A stretch of 21,330 nucleotides of DNA from the NCBI GenBank assembly GCA_001931875.2, contig MSJH02000055.1, forward strand, positions 1 to 21,330, read 5' to 3'. This document shows, one piece after another, positions 1-9,297 of the stretch. The notes below the pieces were generated by a model. That model had not been told where the DNA came from. It made no database searches and was given only the letters and a program-made list of their open reading frames with translations. Positions within the stretch are counted from its first letter, which is position 1; every line of letters starts with the position of its first letter. The position numbers were made by a program, and so were the translations under genes. The stretch is from Byssochlamys sp. IMV 00236. Lineage: Eukaryota; Ascomycota; Eurotiomycetes; Eurotiales; Thermoascaceae.

Positions 1-17
1 TTTTTTTTTTTTTTTTT
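1..17. repeat. Poly-T run at the left edge
   Basis: An uninterrupted T run opens the window, only 13 bases before the start codon of the flippase gene. The promoter of that gene is therefore outside the window. Together with the T run at the other end it suggests an assembly break at a homopolymer. Confidence 0.9.
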
Positions 18-30
18 ATTATTCTTTAAA

Positions 31-2676
31 ATGTTTTTTAAATTGTTTAAAAAGAAAAAGAAATCAAATGAACAAAATGATAATGAATTACGGAGAACAG
101 AATCAACGTCGAGTTATATGCAATCACGTAGAAAGATTTACGTCAATATGAAGATACCAGAAGAAGATTATAAAGAGCAGCATTATGTTAGTAATCGAGT
201 TAGAACAGCTAAATATACACCCATTTCATTCATCCCAAAAAACCTATTTGAACAATTCAGAAATGTAGCCAATCTCTATTTCTTATTCTTAGTCATCCTA
301 CAATGTATACCACTCTTTGGTGTGACTGAGCCAGCGGTATCAGCATTGCCACTTATTGCCATCTTAGTTATCACAGCTATCAAGGATGCATTTGAGGATT
401 GGAAAAGAAATTCAAGTGATGATAAAGTGAATAATTCAAAAGTGTTGAAACTATCAAATTGGAAAAATGTGAATATACCTGATATCTCAAAAGGATACTG
501 GTATTATGTTTATATTCTATTTGGATCCATTTCTTTATTATCTGGTTCAGAAAATAAGTATGCACACTATTATAGACAAATCAAAATAAGTAGAAATATC
601 ACCAAACGTGAACGACAAAAGGAGGAAGACAAGGTGCCATTAAATCATACGCCGATACAACAACCTCAAAGAATATTGACATCAGTTAGAAAACGATCAG
701 ATACGATTAAATCTGAAATATCAAGCATATTTAATAGAAATTCAAATTATTCAAGCCAAAACTTGTTACAAAAGAAACCTTACTATAGACCAGGCTCAAT
801 ACCCCATTCTGTACTCTATCGAATTGATTCTGCAGATCCTAATAGAGCAAATCCAACTCAGCCAATTCAATTAAAGCAACAGCCTGCAGAACAGCCACAA
901 GCAAAATGGGATTATGTCAGATGGAAAGAACTTAACGTGGGTGACTATGTAAAGATTGAAAACGATCAAGATATCCCTGCAGACATTGTCATTCTCTCTA
1001 CTTCAGAAACGGATAATATTTGTTATGTGGAGACTCAAAATTTAGATGGTGAAACCAATTTAAAACAGCGTCAAGGATTGCCAGGAACTGCTGGCATTCG
1101 AACTGAGCAAGATTGTGAACAAGCAAAATTTTATATCGAGAGTGAACCTCCGCATGTGAATATCTATCAATACAATGGTGTCTTACGATGGCAGATTGAT
1201 GTAAATGATACAGAGACAATACGGTCTGGTGTATCACACGAAAAAGCGGATGCGGTGACATATAACAACATTCTCTTACGTGGCTGTGTTTTAAGAAATA
1301 CTAAATGGGCGATTGGTATCGTGGTCTATACCGGAAGTGAGACAAAGATCATGTTAAATACGGGTAGAACTCCCTCAAAGCGCAGTAAAATGGCAAAGGC
1401 TACTAATCCACATGTAAGATTCCATTGTTCATAGATATGCTTTATATTTATATCTTTATTAGGTCATTGCCAACTTTGTTATTTTGGCCATCATTTGTAT
1501 CATCAGTTCCATCATGGACAGTGTTCAATTTAACGGAAGCGGTTCTTCTCGATACTTTGATTATAACATTGAAGGCTCAAATGCTAGCTATTCTGGATTC
1601 ATCACATTTTGGTAAGTTTAAGATGACTTTTCTTTATTCTTTATATTAACAAAGAGACTAGGGTCACCCTTATTCTGTATCAAAACATTGTCCCTATTTC
1701 ATTGTACATTTCAGTCGAAATCGTAAAGACAGTTGCTGTAAGTCATGTCTTGTTTTTCATTATGTACCGTGCTAAAAGTTGTATTCCTAGGCCTATTTTA
1801 TCTTTGCTGATTTAGACATGTACCATGAGGAAACGGATACACCTTGCATCCCTAAAACATGGAATATATCGGATGACCTTGGTCAAATAGAATATATATT
1901 TTCTGACAAGACAGGCACCTTGACACAAAACGTCATGGAGTATAGGAAATGTACCATTAATGGTGTCTCCTATGGCCTGGGCACTACCGAAGCCACACTT
2001 GGAGCACTCAAACGGCAACAGAGCCATCATCACCTGGAAAAGGAAACAGAGGCCGGTTTAAACATGCAAGAGTTTGTACAGGATGATCTCATCGGCAACG
2101 ACCAATTAGAACAATACAAACAAGAAATGTTTGCTAAACAAGCCCAGCTGTACGAAAATAAGTATATTGGACCCAATCCGACCTTCGTAGATCCCAAGCT
2201 ATTTGACGACTTGGCGCAGGACACGAAGCAAGCGATGGCGATTGCTCACTTTTATCAAACCTTAGCCCTTTGTCACACCGTGATTGCAGAACGACCAGAT
2301 GAAAGCAATCCAAACTACATCGAGTATAAGGCACAGTCACCTGATGAAGCAGCTCTGGTAGCAACAGCGAGAGATTTAGGGTTTGCCTTCTTGGGCAGAG
2401 AGTCGAATAAGCTTCTGGTTTGTATCAAGGGAGAGAAGAAAGAATTCGAGCTTCTCAATGTGCTTGAATTCAATTCTACAAGAAAGCGTATGAGTGTGAT
2501 TATCAAGCCTAAAGACAGTGATCGTATCGTGCTTCTCTGTAAAGGTGCTGACTCTGTCATCTATGAACGTCTCTGTATGGATTTTGGTGATCAAAAGGAT
2601 CTGGAATCAGAACAGCTTACTCTCCGAGATGCCACTGCACGAGATTTGGAAATGTTTGCAAATGAAGGTAAGAATA

Positions 2677-2717
<41 letters not shown>

Positions 2718-4287
2718 CTTAAAAAAACATGGCTAATACGTTACTCTTTAGGTCTTCGTACCCTTTGTCTTTCATACCGCTTTATCTCTCCTCAAGAATA
2801 TAAATTATGGAACAGAAAATACCAAGAAGCAGCAGCAAGCATTAGTCAGCGTGAAGAACGTATTGATGCTGTCAGTGAAGAGATTGAAAAGAACATGCTC
2901 TTGATGGGCGGTACAGCCATTGAAGACCGTTTACAGATAGGTGTCCCTGAAACTATTGCCGAGTTGGCAAAGTCAGGCATTAAACTTTGGGTGCTGACCG
3001 GTGACAAGACTGAAACAGCCATCAACATTGGATATGCCTGTAACCTGCTGACAACCGACATGGAGCTCTTGGTCCTTAAAGCCGATAATCGTACTGATAC
3101 CGGTACCTTATTGGACGAAACACTGCAAAGAATGAAGACCGAAAAGATTTCAGAAGATATAAAGTATGCACTCGTCATTGATGGTGTCACGCTCAAGTAT
3201 GCCTTGGAAGATGCAACAAAGGATAAAGTGCTTACCATTGGTATGAACTGCGCCAGCGTCATTTGCTGCAGAGTGAGTCCCAAACAAAAGGCACAGGTGG
3301 TTCGCCTGGTAAAGAAGGGACTTAAGGTCATGACGTTAGCCATTGGTGATGGTGCTAATGATGTCTCAATGATACAAGAGGCCAATGTTGGCATAGGTAT
3401 CTCTGGTGTAGAAGGACGTCAAGCTGTCATGGCATCGGATTATGCGATCGCACAGTTTAGATTCTTGAGGAAGTTATTGATAGTGCACGGAAGATGGTCT
3501 TATCTTCGAACTTCTGAAATGATTATGGGATTCTTCTACAAGAATATCATTTGGACCTTTGTTCTGTTTTGGTATCAAATATTCTGCCAGTAAGTTTTGC
3601 TACAACCATAATATATGCATTTATACTAAACTGTGATGTAATAGATTTAACGGCAGTATGATCTATGAATATGTTCTTATCACATTATACAACTTGATTT
3701 TCACTTCATTACCTATTATCTTTTTGGGTATCTGGGACCAAGACTTGAATGCAGAGACTTCGTTAAAGTATCCTCAACTCTATCGTATGGGATTACGAAA
3801 TGACAAGTTTAAAGTATGGAGATTCTGGCTCACTACCTTTGATTCTCTCTATCAATCAGCCGTCTGTTTCTTTTTCCCTTACATGCTTCTTGTGGGTGGA
3901 CCAACTGATCCTAATGGATACGATGCGAATGGACTATATGAAATCGGTACTATTATTTCCAGTATTGCTGTCTGTGTGGCCAATTTGTTTGTGGTCTTTT
4001 CACTCTACAGTTACACGTGGATTCAAGTGCTCGTTGTTTCCTTATCTATTCTGGTCTATTATGCATTTGTTGCAGTCTATGCTCAATTCAACACTTTTAT
4101 TTTCGGTGGACATATTCGTCTCTTTGGAACCGGCTTTTACTGGTTGACACTTATTTTGACAGTGACAGCATGTTTCATTCCACGTTTTGCAGCAAAGCAT
4201 TATATTCACCAATACCGACCTTATGATAACGATATCATTCGCGAGATTGAACTGGTCATCAATAAAAAAAAGCCATCAGTTAAATAG
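31..4287 (+). CDS. P4-ATPase phospholipid flippase, Dnf1/Dnf2 type
   Basis: This gene encodes an ATP-driven lipid flippase that moves phospholipids from the outer to the cytosolic leaflet of plasma-membrane, Golgi or endosomal membranes. Six exons fit: 31-1413, 1463-1611, 1662-1737, 1791-2667, 2752-3589 and 3645-4287, giving 1321 residues. All introns are GT-AG with matching phases. TM1 and TM2 lie near residues 81-117. The actuator motif DGET is at 339-342, a PISLY motif sits in TM4, the phosphorylated Asp is in SDKTGTLT (about residue 575), and the hinge GDGANDV starts near 1027. Six further hydrophobic segments follow, after FNGSMIYEY. The long basic insert between TM2 and the actuator domain and the DQDLN stretch after TM6 fit Dnf-type better than Drs2-type enzymes (family knowledge). 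The protein is somewhat shorter than the yeast Dnf proteins. A Cdc50-family partner is expected but is not in this window. The catalytic residues are intact. Confidence 0.95.
2682..2717 (+). repeat. 36-base T tract inside flippase intron 4
   Basis: Intron 4 (2668-2751) of the flippase gene holds an uninterrupted run of 36 T. The donor GTAAGA and the acceptor CTTTAG flank it, and the reading frame resumes correctly in GLRTLC after the intron. The exact length is prone to sequencing error. Confidence 0.9.
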
Positions 4288-4854
4288 AAGGATGATTCTT
4301 TGGATAAAAAAAAACAAAACAAAACCTTGTACTAATAACTTTATTTATTTTTGTACTTTTATGATGTAAAATTACATTAAAACTTAATTCTTAACTTGTT
4401 AAATAAAATGAAATACTCTTGTCGTGATGCTTACGGCCCTGAATGGTAGAATGAAAAGACATTGGTAGGTTCAGCTAAACATGCAAAAAGAGTTACAATC
4501 ACAATCTACACTCGCAAAACACCCTTTTCTGCCAACAAAAATCATTATTAAAGACTCGCGATCTACTCGTTCATCAGCCAATAATGAAGATTGTGGTTGT
4601 ATCTCGATGTGCCTGTTTATTATATACTAAGAGAAGAAAGAAAGCTCATTATTACAAAAAATGTCATTTTATATGCAAACAGGATTATTACGTGATTAAT
4701 AGGAATTGGGCATGCCGCGTTGTATGTTAATAACTTGTATTGTTATCAGTCACTTTGTATTATCCATTATTAGAGTATAGATTTATAGTAATCTCACCAA
4801 GTATTTATAGGGCAAATACGACAATCTTGTAGTCTGAGCAATTTATTTCTGATA
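4288..4854. other. Intergenic: flippase 3' region, no gene seen
   Basis: This stretch is AT-rich. An AATAAA near 4402 could serve as the polyadenylation signal of the flippase gene. I see no sustained coding frame, tRNA or clear repeat before the divergent repeat that begins near 4855. Confidence 0.5.
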
Positions 4855-5215
4855 CTACATGCACCAGAAAATGCACCAGAAAATAAGCTAATGCTACGGA
4901 CGCTTCCTCTAGGCGGCACCTATGTTGTCACTATACAACATCGCATTACCAATGCCTCTGCCTAATCTAAGGCTTGTCCAGTTCACTCCTTGATATAAAA
5001 TACGATGTCATCATAATTACACGTGTTCTTGCATCTTTGTTGATAGACTGACAACATAAAACTAGAATAAATAACAACATTTTTATCTCTTCTTGTTCTT
5101 GAAAAGATACAATTCAAGATGGTAACTTCATAAACTCATGTTTAGCTTGACGCTACACGTTGAAAGGTTTTGTTGGACAACATCATAGGTAATGGATAGA
5201 GGTGCGCCCGTAGTA
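4855..5215 (+). repeat. Divergent repeat, copy A (partner at 20071-20345)
   Basis: Several blocks match copy B by eye, in the same order and on the same strand. They are CTACATGCAC near 4855, the GCCTCTGCCTAATCTAAG block near 4951, ACACGTG near 5020, the TTTAGCTTGACGCTAC block near 5140, and TTTGTTGGA near 5168. In copy B the last blocks lie in an open frame reading FSLILRNEKLCWM. In copy A the same frame reads FSLTLHVERFCW and then meets a TAG, so this copy is decayed. The short unit ATGCACCAGAAA is also repeated in tandem near 4859. I infer an old duplicated or dispersed sequence. Confidence 0.55.
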
Positions 5216-5279
5216 TTGGTCTAATTTCTGGTGCACGCAGTGTTTTCCTCTCAATATATCCGGTTCACCATTATCGCAA

Positions 5280-5780
5280 TTGCTAAAAAACGAAGTCTAT
5301 CTGGAGATAAATCAAGGTACCTTGGAAATAGCAAATAACGACTGGTCAAGCAGCTCTCAATCACGGTACGCCGTTTCACAACTTTTTGCTGGTTGCATTT
5401 TACTGGATGGTGCGAACGCTTTATTGGTGAGCTGTGTAGAGAGATATGGAAGGAAAAAAGACGTTGATCCACACTCGGAAAGATACCCAAAATGGGAAAA
5501 ATACAATTCTTTACCAGCTTGTGATAACATTTATGGGAGTGTCTGCGCTCGAGTAATTTACAGTGATGAAAGCGAAAAATTCACTATTGGCACTTTCAGC
5601 TACAATATGCTGATAACATTAAGTTGCACCATAGAGAAAACCCCAAAAATCAATATTGGACCATCTGCTATTTCTTTCCAGCCTTCAAAGCAAACAGGAA
5701 TATACCTGCACGAAAAGTCTATAAAAAAGCACCTGCATTGCTCAAGGATGAAAAATGTGACAGATTGTATGCCCATGTGA
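5280..5780 (+). pseudogene. Unrecognised coding relic with competing frames
   Basis: A frame open for 166 codons ends with TGA at 5778-5780 and starts from TTG, not ATG. It contains NDWSSSSQSRY and CVERYGRKKD stretches. From about 5570 a second frame looks more protein-like: it includes KIHYWHFQLQYADN and LLKDEKCDRLYAHV and ends at a TAA near 5793. The simplest reading is one old coding sequence with at least one frameshift. It lies directly after repeat copy A and may be its continuation. I recognise no family. The reverse strand over 5600-5899 is also open, so strand assignment is not certain. Confidence 0.3.
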
Positions 5781-6109
5781 CGTGTTTGATATAAATCATT
5801 ATAATACTTTATAATCTTACAATAGAACATACATTCTACTTTACATTCCTCTATCGCATCTGAAAAGAATAGTAATAAGCATACCGACAACATTGACAAT
5901 AATCACACTGACCACATTAATATAAATAGCAGTCATAGATTCTCTCTCCCTATAAAGCACACACGCGTCTTATTTTAATCATATTCAACTCTTCTTAATA
6001 AAGAATCTACTTTACAAGTCATCGACTTGATTGCCTTTTTACAATAATTAAGCTGAATACGACACCATGATCTTGTTGAACAGGTAAAATAAGTTAGATC
6101 AAAGTTTTA

Positions 6110-6532
6110 TCGGGTCGAGACATATTCAAGATGCAGATGTTCGTCAGAATATACGAAAGGACACATATATCAACCTTATACAATGTTCACTTTATATGAC
6201 TCCAATCAAACTCAACACTCTACAAAAATCATGCATCTGCATTATTCAATCGAATTGCCACAGAGATACATAATTCTTCAAAACATGATCGAAAGCCTGT
6301 TTTGAAGAAAAATACGTTGGAATGGTTTATTGGCAAAAGTGGAGATATTGCAAACATCGTTAATTCAATTGGAAAGCTGTTCGAAACTGGCGATGAAATA
6401 GAAATTATTGGAAATATGAAGCTGGATGAACAATTAGAATTATTGGCAAAACTACTTTCGACTCCAATAAAAGCAGCTAACGATACAGTGATTGGAAGAT
6501 TGGTCCAAAAAACTTATATCAATAGTGATTAG
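6110..6532 (+). pseudogene. Unrecognised frameshifted coding relic
   Basis: Two overlapping open frames run in succession. The first, from about 6112, includes SRHIQDADVRQNIRKD and meets a stop near 6270. The second, open from 6200 to the TAG at 6530-6532, includes KNTLEWFIGKSGDIAN and KLDEQLELLAKLLS. No ATG opens the second frame, and no good donor/acceptor pair joins the two. I infer a single frameshift in a former gene. The acidic, helix-rich end is unlike a low-complexity accident, but I do not recognise the family. Confidence 0.35.
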
Positions 6533-6881
6533 ATTTGCTACATACAATTTGTAAAAATTATTGTTTAAACTTGTTTGATTAAAAAATAAATCTTGCTCTG
6601 ACAATGGCACATATTTTAATAAACTACATTGAATGTTTAGTTTGCTTTTGAATGAGCGAGAAATAAATGAGATAATAGTGGTTTCTATAATCACAGAGAT
6701 AGGGACAGAAGAAACTTGAGTATGTCTAGGAGGGAGCTCTAGACGGAACAAAAGCGTTGTGAACTGCCATAGACGAAAATACAGTTTCAGGGAAGTGGTC
6801 CTCCCGTGGTAACGTTAGATTAGTGGCAGGACATAATCAAAGCTGCAAATGTTTGTGGTGGGTTTCGCAGGACAACCAGCG

Positions 6882-6902
6882 AAAAAAAAAAAAAAAAAAA
6901 AA
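6882..6902. repeat. Poly-A tract of 21 bases
   Basis: A run of 21 A lies between two coding relics, about 70 bases before the frameshifted ORF at 6971. It could mark the end of an old retroposed copy, but no target-site duplication is visible. Confidence 0.85.
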
Positions 6903-6970
6903 GAAGTGAAGAGCAGCACACTGTGTTGATTACGTGGTTGCCTATTCCGTGGTAGAACAACTCGAAGAAA

Positions 6971-7325
6971 ATGTCTAACAGTGCAAATCCTTCACTAGAA
7001 GCATCCTCTTTAATGAAATGGATACGAAAGAAGACCTTTTGAAGAACTGCAGCTGCTCTTTTCTCCTCGTCCTCCTACTTTTGTTGCTCAGCAAGAAAAA
7101 CTTTGTGTTCCAAATGAAGGTCAAGACCTTCTTTGCCATGAGCTGTTAGAAAGTGAGGACAAACACGCTTATGCCTTACTCGTCAAGTATAATGACACGA
7201 TCAAGCAATTGAAGGACAATGCAGAAAGGTTAGATAATCTGGTGAGCGTCTTAGCGCAATCTATATCAATTTTAGAAAGCGTCTGTTCTGTACTGTCGTC
7301 AGAAATTAAAGCGTGCTCGGCATGA
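6971..7325 (+). pseudogene. Frameshifted coiled-coil protein gene
   Basis: An ATG at 6971 opens a frame beginning MSNSANPSLEASSLMKW that stops with TGA at 7040-7042, just after four T (7037-7040). From 7041 another frame is open for 94 codons to the TGA at 7323-7325. It carries a PRPPTF stretch, an acidic segment and a heptad-like helix (KQLKDNAERLDNLVSVLA). The two frames differ by one base at the T run, so this is either a single-base frameshift or a sequencing error. No intron explains it. Family unknown; the helical end suggests a coiled-coil partner protein. Confidence 0.45.
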
Positions 7326-7584
7326 CGCTGTACATTTAAAATCAAAGGAATCTTAAACCAAAACAGCAAGACTTGGACGGGTAAATCTTGAATCTATGTG
7401 CCCAGTAAGAACGACATGGTGTTTTACAACCAAGAACGAACATCTTCTTCGCGAGCTCCCCGAGACCATTCACTATTCGTGACGAGCTTGATGGAACCCA
7501 GCAAACATCATCAAGAAACAGATGCAAGCTGCAGTGGTAGCTTCAGCACGACTGATTTCCCCGGGAAATCACTTCCCTAGATAG
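7326..7584 (+). pseudogene. Decayed coding sequence after the coiled-coil relic
   Basis: From 7357 one frame runs to a TAG at 7582-7584 and is broken only by two TGA codons, at 7480-7482 and 7489-7491. It contains TKNEHLLRELPETI before the stops and IIKKQMQAAVVASARL after them. A second frame over 7398-7580 is fully open but opens with GTG and is rich in Ser and His. I favour the first as the former coding frame because its helical segments resemble the relic just upstream. It may be the 3' part of the same gene. Confidence 0.3.
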
Positions 7585-7763
7585 GCGTTTCCTTCTATGG
7601 CTTGAAAACTTACCCTTGATCCCAAAAGAAGTTTTTTAATCTTCATTACTGACCTTTTGATCGCGTCCAGATGGGCCATTTATTGTGCTCAACAGGACAT
7701 TATATTCAATAAATCTGTTATCTTTACTTCCATTTCTGAAAGCGCAAAGTTGAGTTTGACCGA

Positions 7764-7809
7764 CCAGCGACCTCGATTTTGATTGGTCAGCGACATCAAT
7801 TTTGACTGG
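7764..7809 (+). repeat. Two 23-bp tandem units upstream of ARL5
   Basis: Units 7764-7786 and 7787-7809 match at 19 of 23 positions. Each ends in TTGA(T/C)TGG, which in the first copy gives ATTGG, an inverted CCAAT box. They lie 51-96 bases before the ARL5 start codon, with a TATATA at about 7846-7851 between. A duplicated promoter element is a reasonable inference. Confidence 0.5.
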
Positions 7810-7859
7810 CTGCTTGTTGGAAGCATTGTAAAAGAGTTTACTTTTTATATATTGTACAT

Positions 7860-8732
7860 ATGGGAATTGTATTTAGTAACTTATGGAGTCGTCTATTCTC
7901 AAAGGCTCCAATCAAGATAATCATCGTAGGCTTAGATAATGCTGGTAAAACAACAATATTATATAAACTGTGAGTATTAGCATAAGAGATGTAGCCATAC
8001 TCATTTGTTTATTTCAGCTTGATGAATCAAGTGGTTACGACAACACCTACCATTGGGAGCAATGTAGAAGAAATAGAATATAAAAACCTAAAATTCTTAA
8101 TGTGGGTCAGTAAATGAATTACAGGAGAGATCTGGAGCATAACATTGACATGTTTGAAAAGGATATTGGAGGACAAGAGTCACTGCGAAGTACTTGGAAG
8201 ACATATTATATAGATACAAAAGTGTGCTCAGCATTTATATAATTAAGGCTTTTAGCTGACCATGTTTGCATAGGCAGTCATCATGGTCATTGATAGTACA
8301 GATCTAAATCGACTTCATCTAGCCGAACAAGAATTGCACCAAATGATGGAAAGTGACGTAAGTAAAAATAGACCTAAATAGATTATAAAGGAGTGATATC
8401 AACAATATGATACAGCAATTACAAAACGCTAGTTTGCTTGTATTTGCAAATAAGCAGGATGTCAAAGGGGCTTTAGGCGCCGCAAAAATCTCAGAGGCAC
8501 TGGGTTTAAGCAAATTGAAAGATAGACAGTGGCATATTCAGGTAACATACTTCATAAGGAGAATAATAGATCTGTAACTGATCAGTTTCTGCATTAGGCA
8601 TGTTCTGCCTTGTCAGGAGAAGGGTAATTATAAGAAAGAAAAAAAGAGGGGAGAAAACATGTATTTACTTTAACTTTTATTAGACTATATGAAGGATTAG
8701 ATTGGGTTGTACTTCAATTAAGTGGTTCATAA
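7860..8732 (+). CDS. ARL5: ADP-ribosylation-factor-like GTPase ARL5
   Basis: This is a small GTPase of the Arf family that acts at the trans-Golgi network, where ARL5 proteins recruit the GARP tether for endosome-to-Golgi traffic (family knowledge). Seven exons fit: 7860-7969, 8018-8105, 8162-8221, 8274-8357, 8416-8541, 8598-8623 and 8684-8732. They give 180 residues, close to the usual 179. The sequence shows Gly2 for N-myristoylation, the P-loop GLDNAGKT at 24-31, switch I with [10 protein letters not shown] (typical of ARL5 rather than ARF1 or ARL1), switch [15 protein letters not shown], the guanine-specificity motif NKQD, and an SAL motif after CSAL. All exon phases agree and no catalytic residue is lost. 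Confidence 0.95.
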
Positions 8733-9297
8733 ACCAAAGTGTTTACTATGATAACAAGCGTTTTCTCCTTCCCCCTTTTTTAATGCTCCTTTCTTTATAT
8801 CCTTTTGGAAATATCAAGATCAGATCAAGGAAGTTTGAATATAGAAAGGAAATATCGTCTTCTGCTAGTCTTTCCAAGTTTGTTCATAATGAATTTTAAG
8901 AAAAGGAAATAGTTCTTTTATACATTTAATAATTATGCGTCTTGTAAAATTTATATTTAATGACTCCCTTTTAGAATAAGGACGTTTTTAGTAAGGGTGA
9001 AATAAGCTTTCTCTTAATGATAACACACAGCTTGGAGATGAAGTCGTATTGTCTTTTTGACGAGCAACTTTTGTAAAATTTAGTTAGAGGCTAGGTCAAT
9101 TTAAAGAATGTGATGAAGAATGGGCCTTTACGAGGCAAACAATCCAACACACTGGAAACCAACCTAGCACTCCGCCTCCTTGTCTCATTCCCCTAAGATA
9201 TATTTTCCTAACCAAAAAAATGGCTCTTATTGTATAATGATAAATTATTCGTTAAATGCCAATAAAGTCCTACTCTTCTTTCTCTTTTTAGTTATCA
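8733..9297. other. Intergenic: ARL5 3' region and CotH promoter
   Basis: The first part is AT-rich 3' flank. A frame open over 8702-8899 overlaps the end of ARL5 and lacks protein-like character, so I do not call it. The part before the CotH gene is C/T-rich. It includes alternative upstream ATGs at 9220 and 9237 that could belong to a longer CotH leader. Confidence 0.45.

Noticed and set aside
1425..1649. Plus-strand frame between flippase exons 1 and 3
   Set aside because: It is out of frame with flippase exon 2, which encodes the expected TM3 in another frame.
2846..3394. Long open frame on the minus strand (182 codons)
   Set aside because: It lies wholly within flippase exon 5, antisense to the conserved phosphorylation and hinge regions, so it is a shadow of that gene.
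6882..7584. Retroposed gene copy marked by the poly-A tract
   Set aside because: The tract lies before, not after, the plus-strand relic, and no target-site duplication is visible, so retroposition is not supported.
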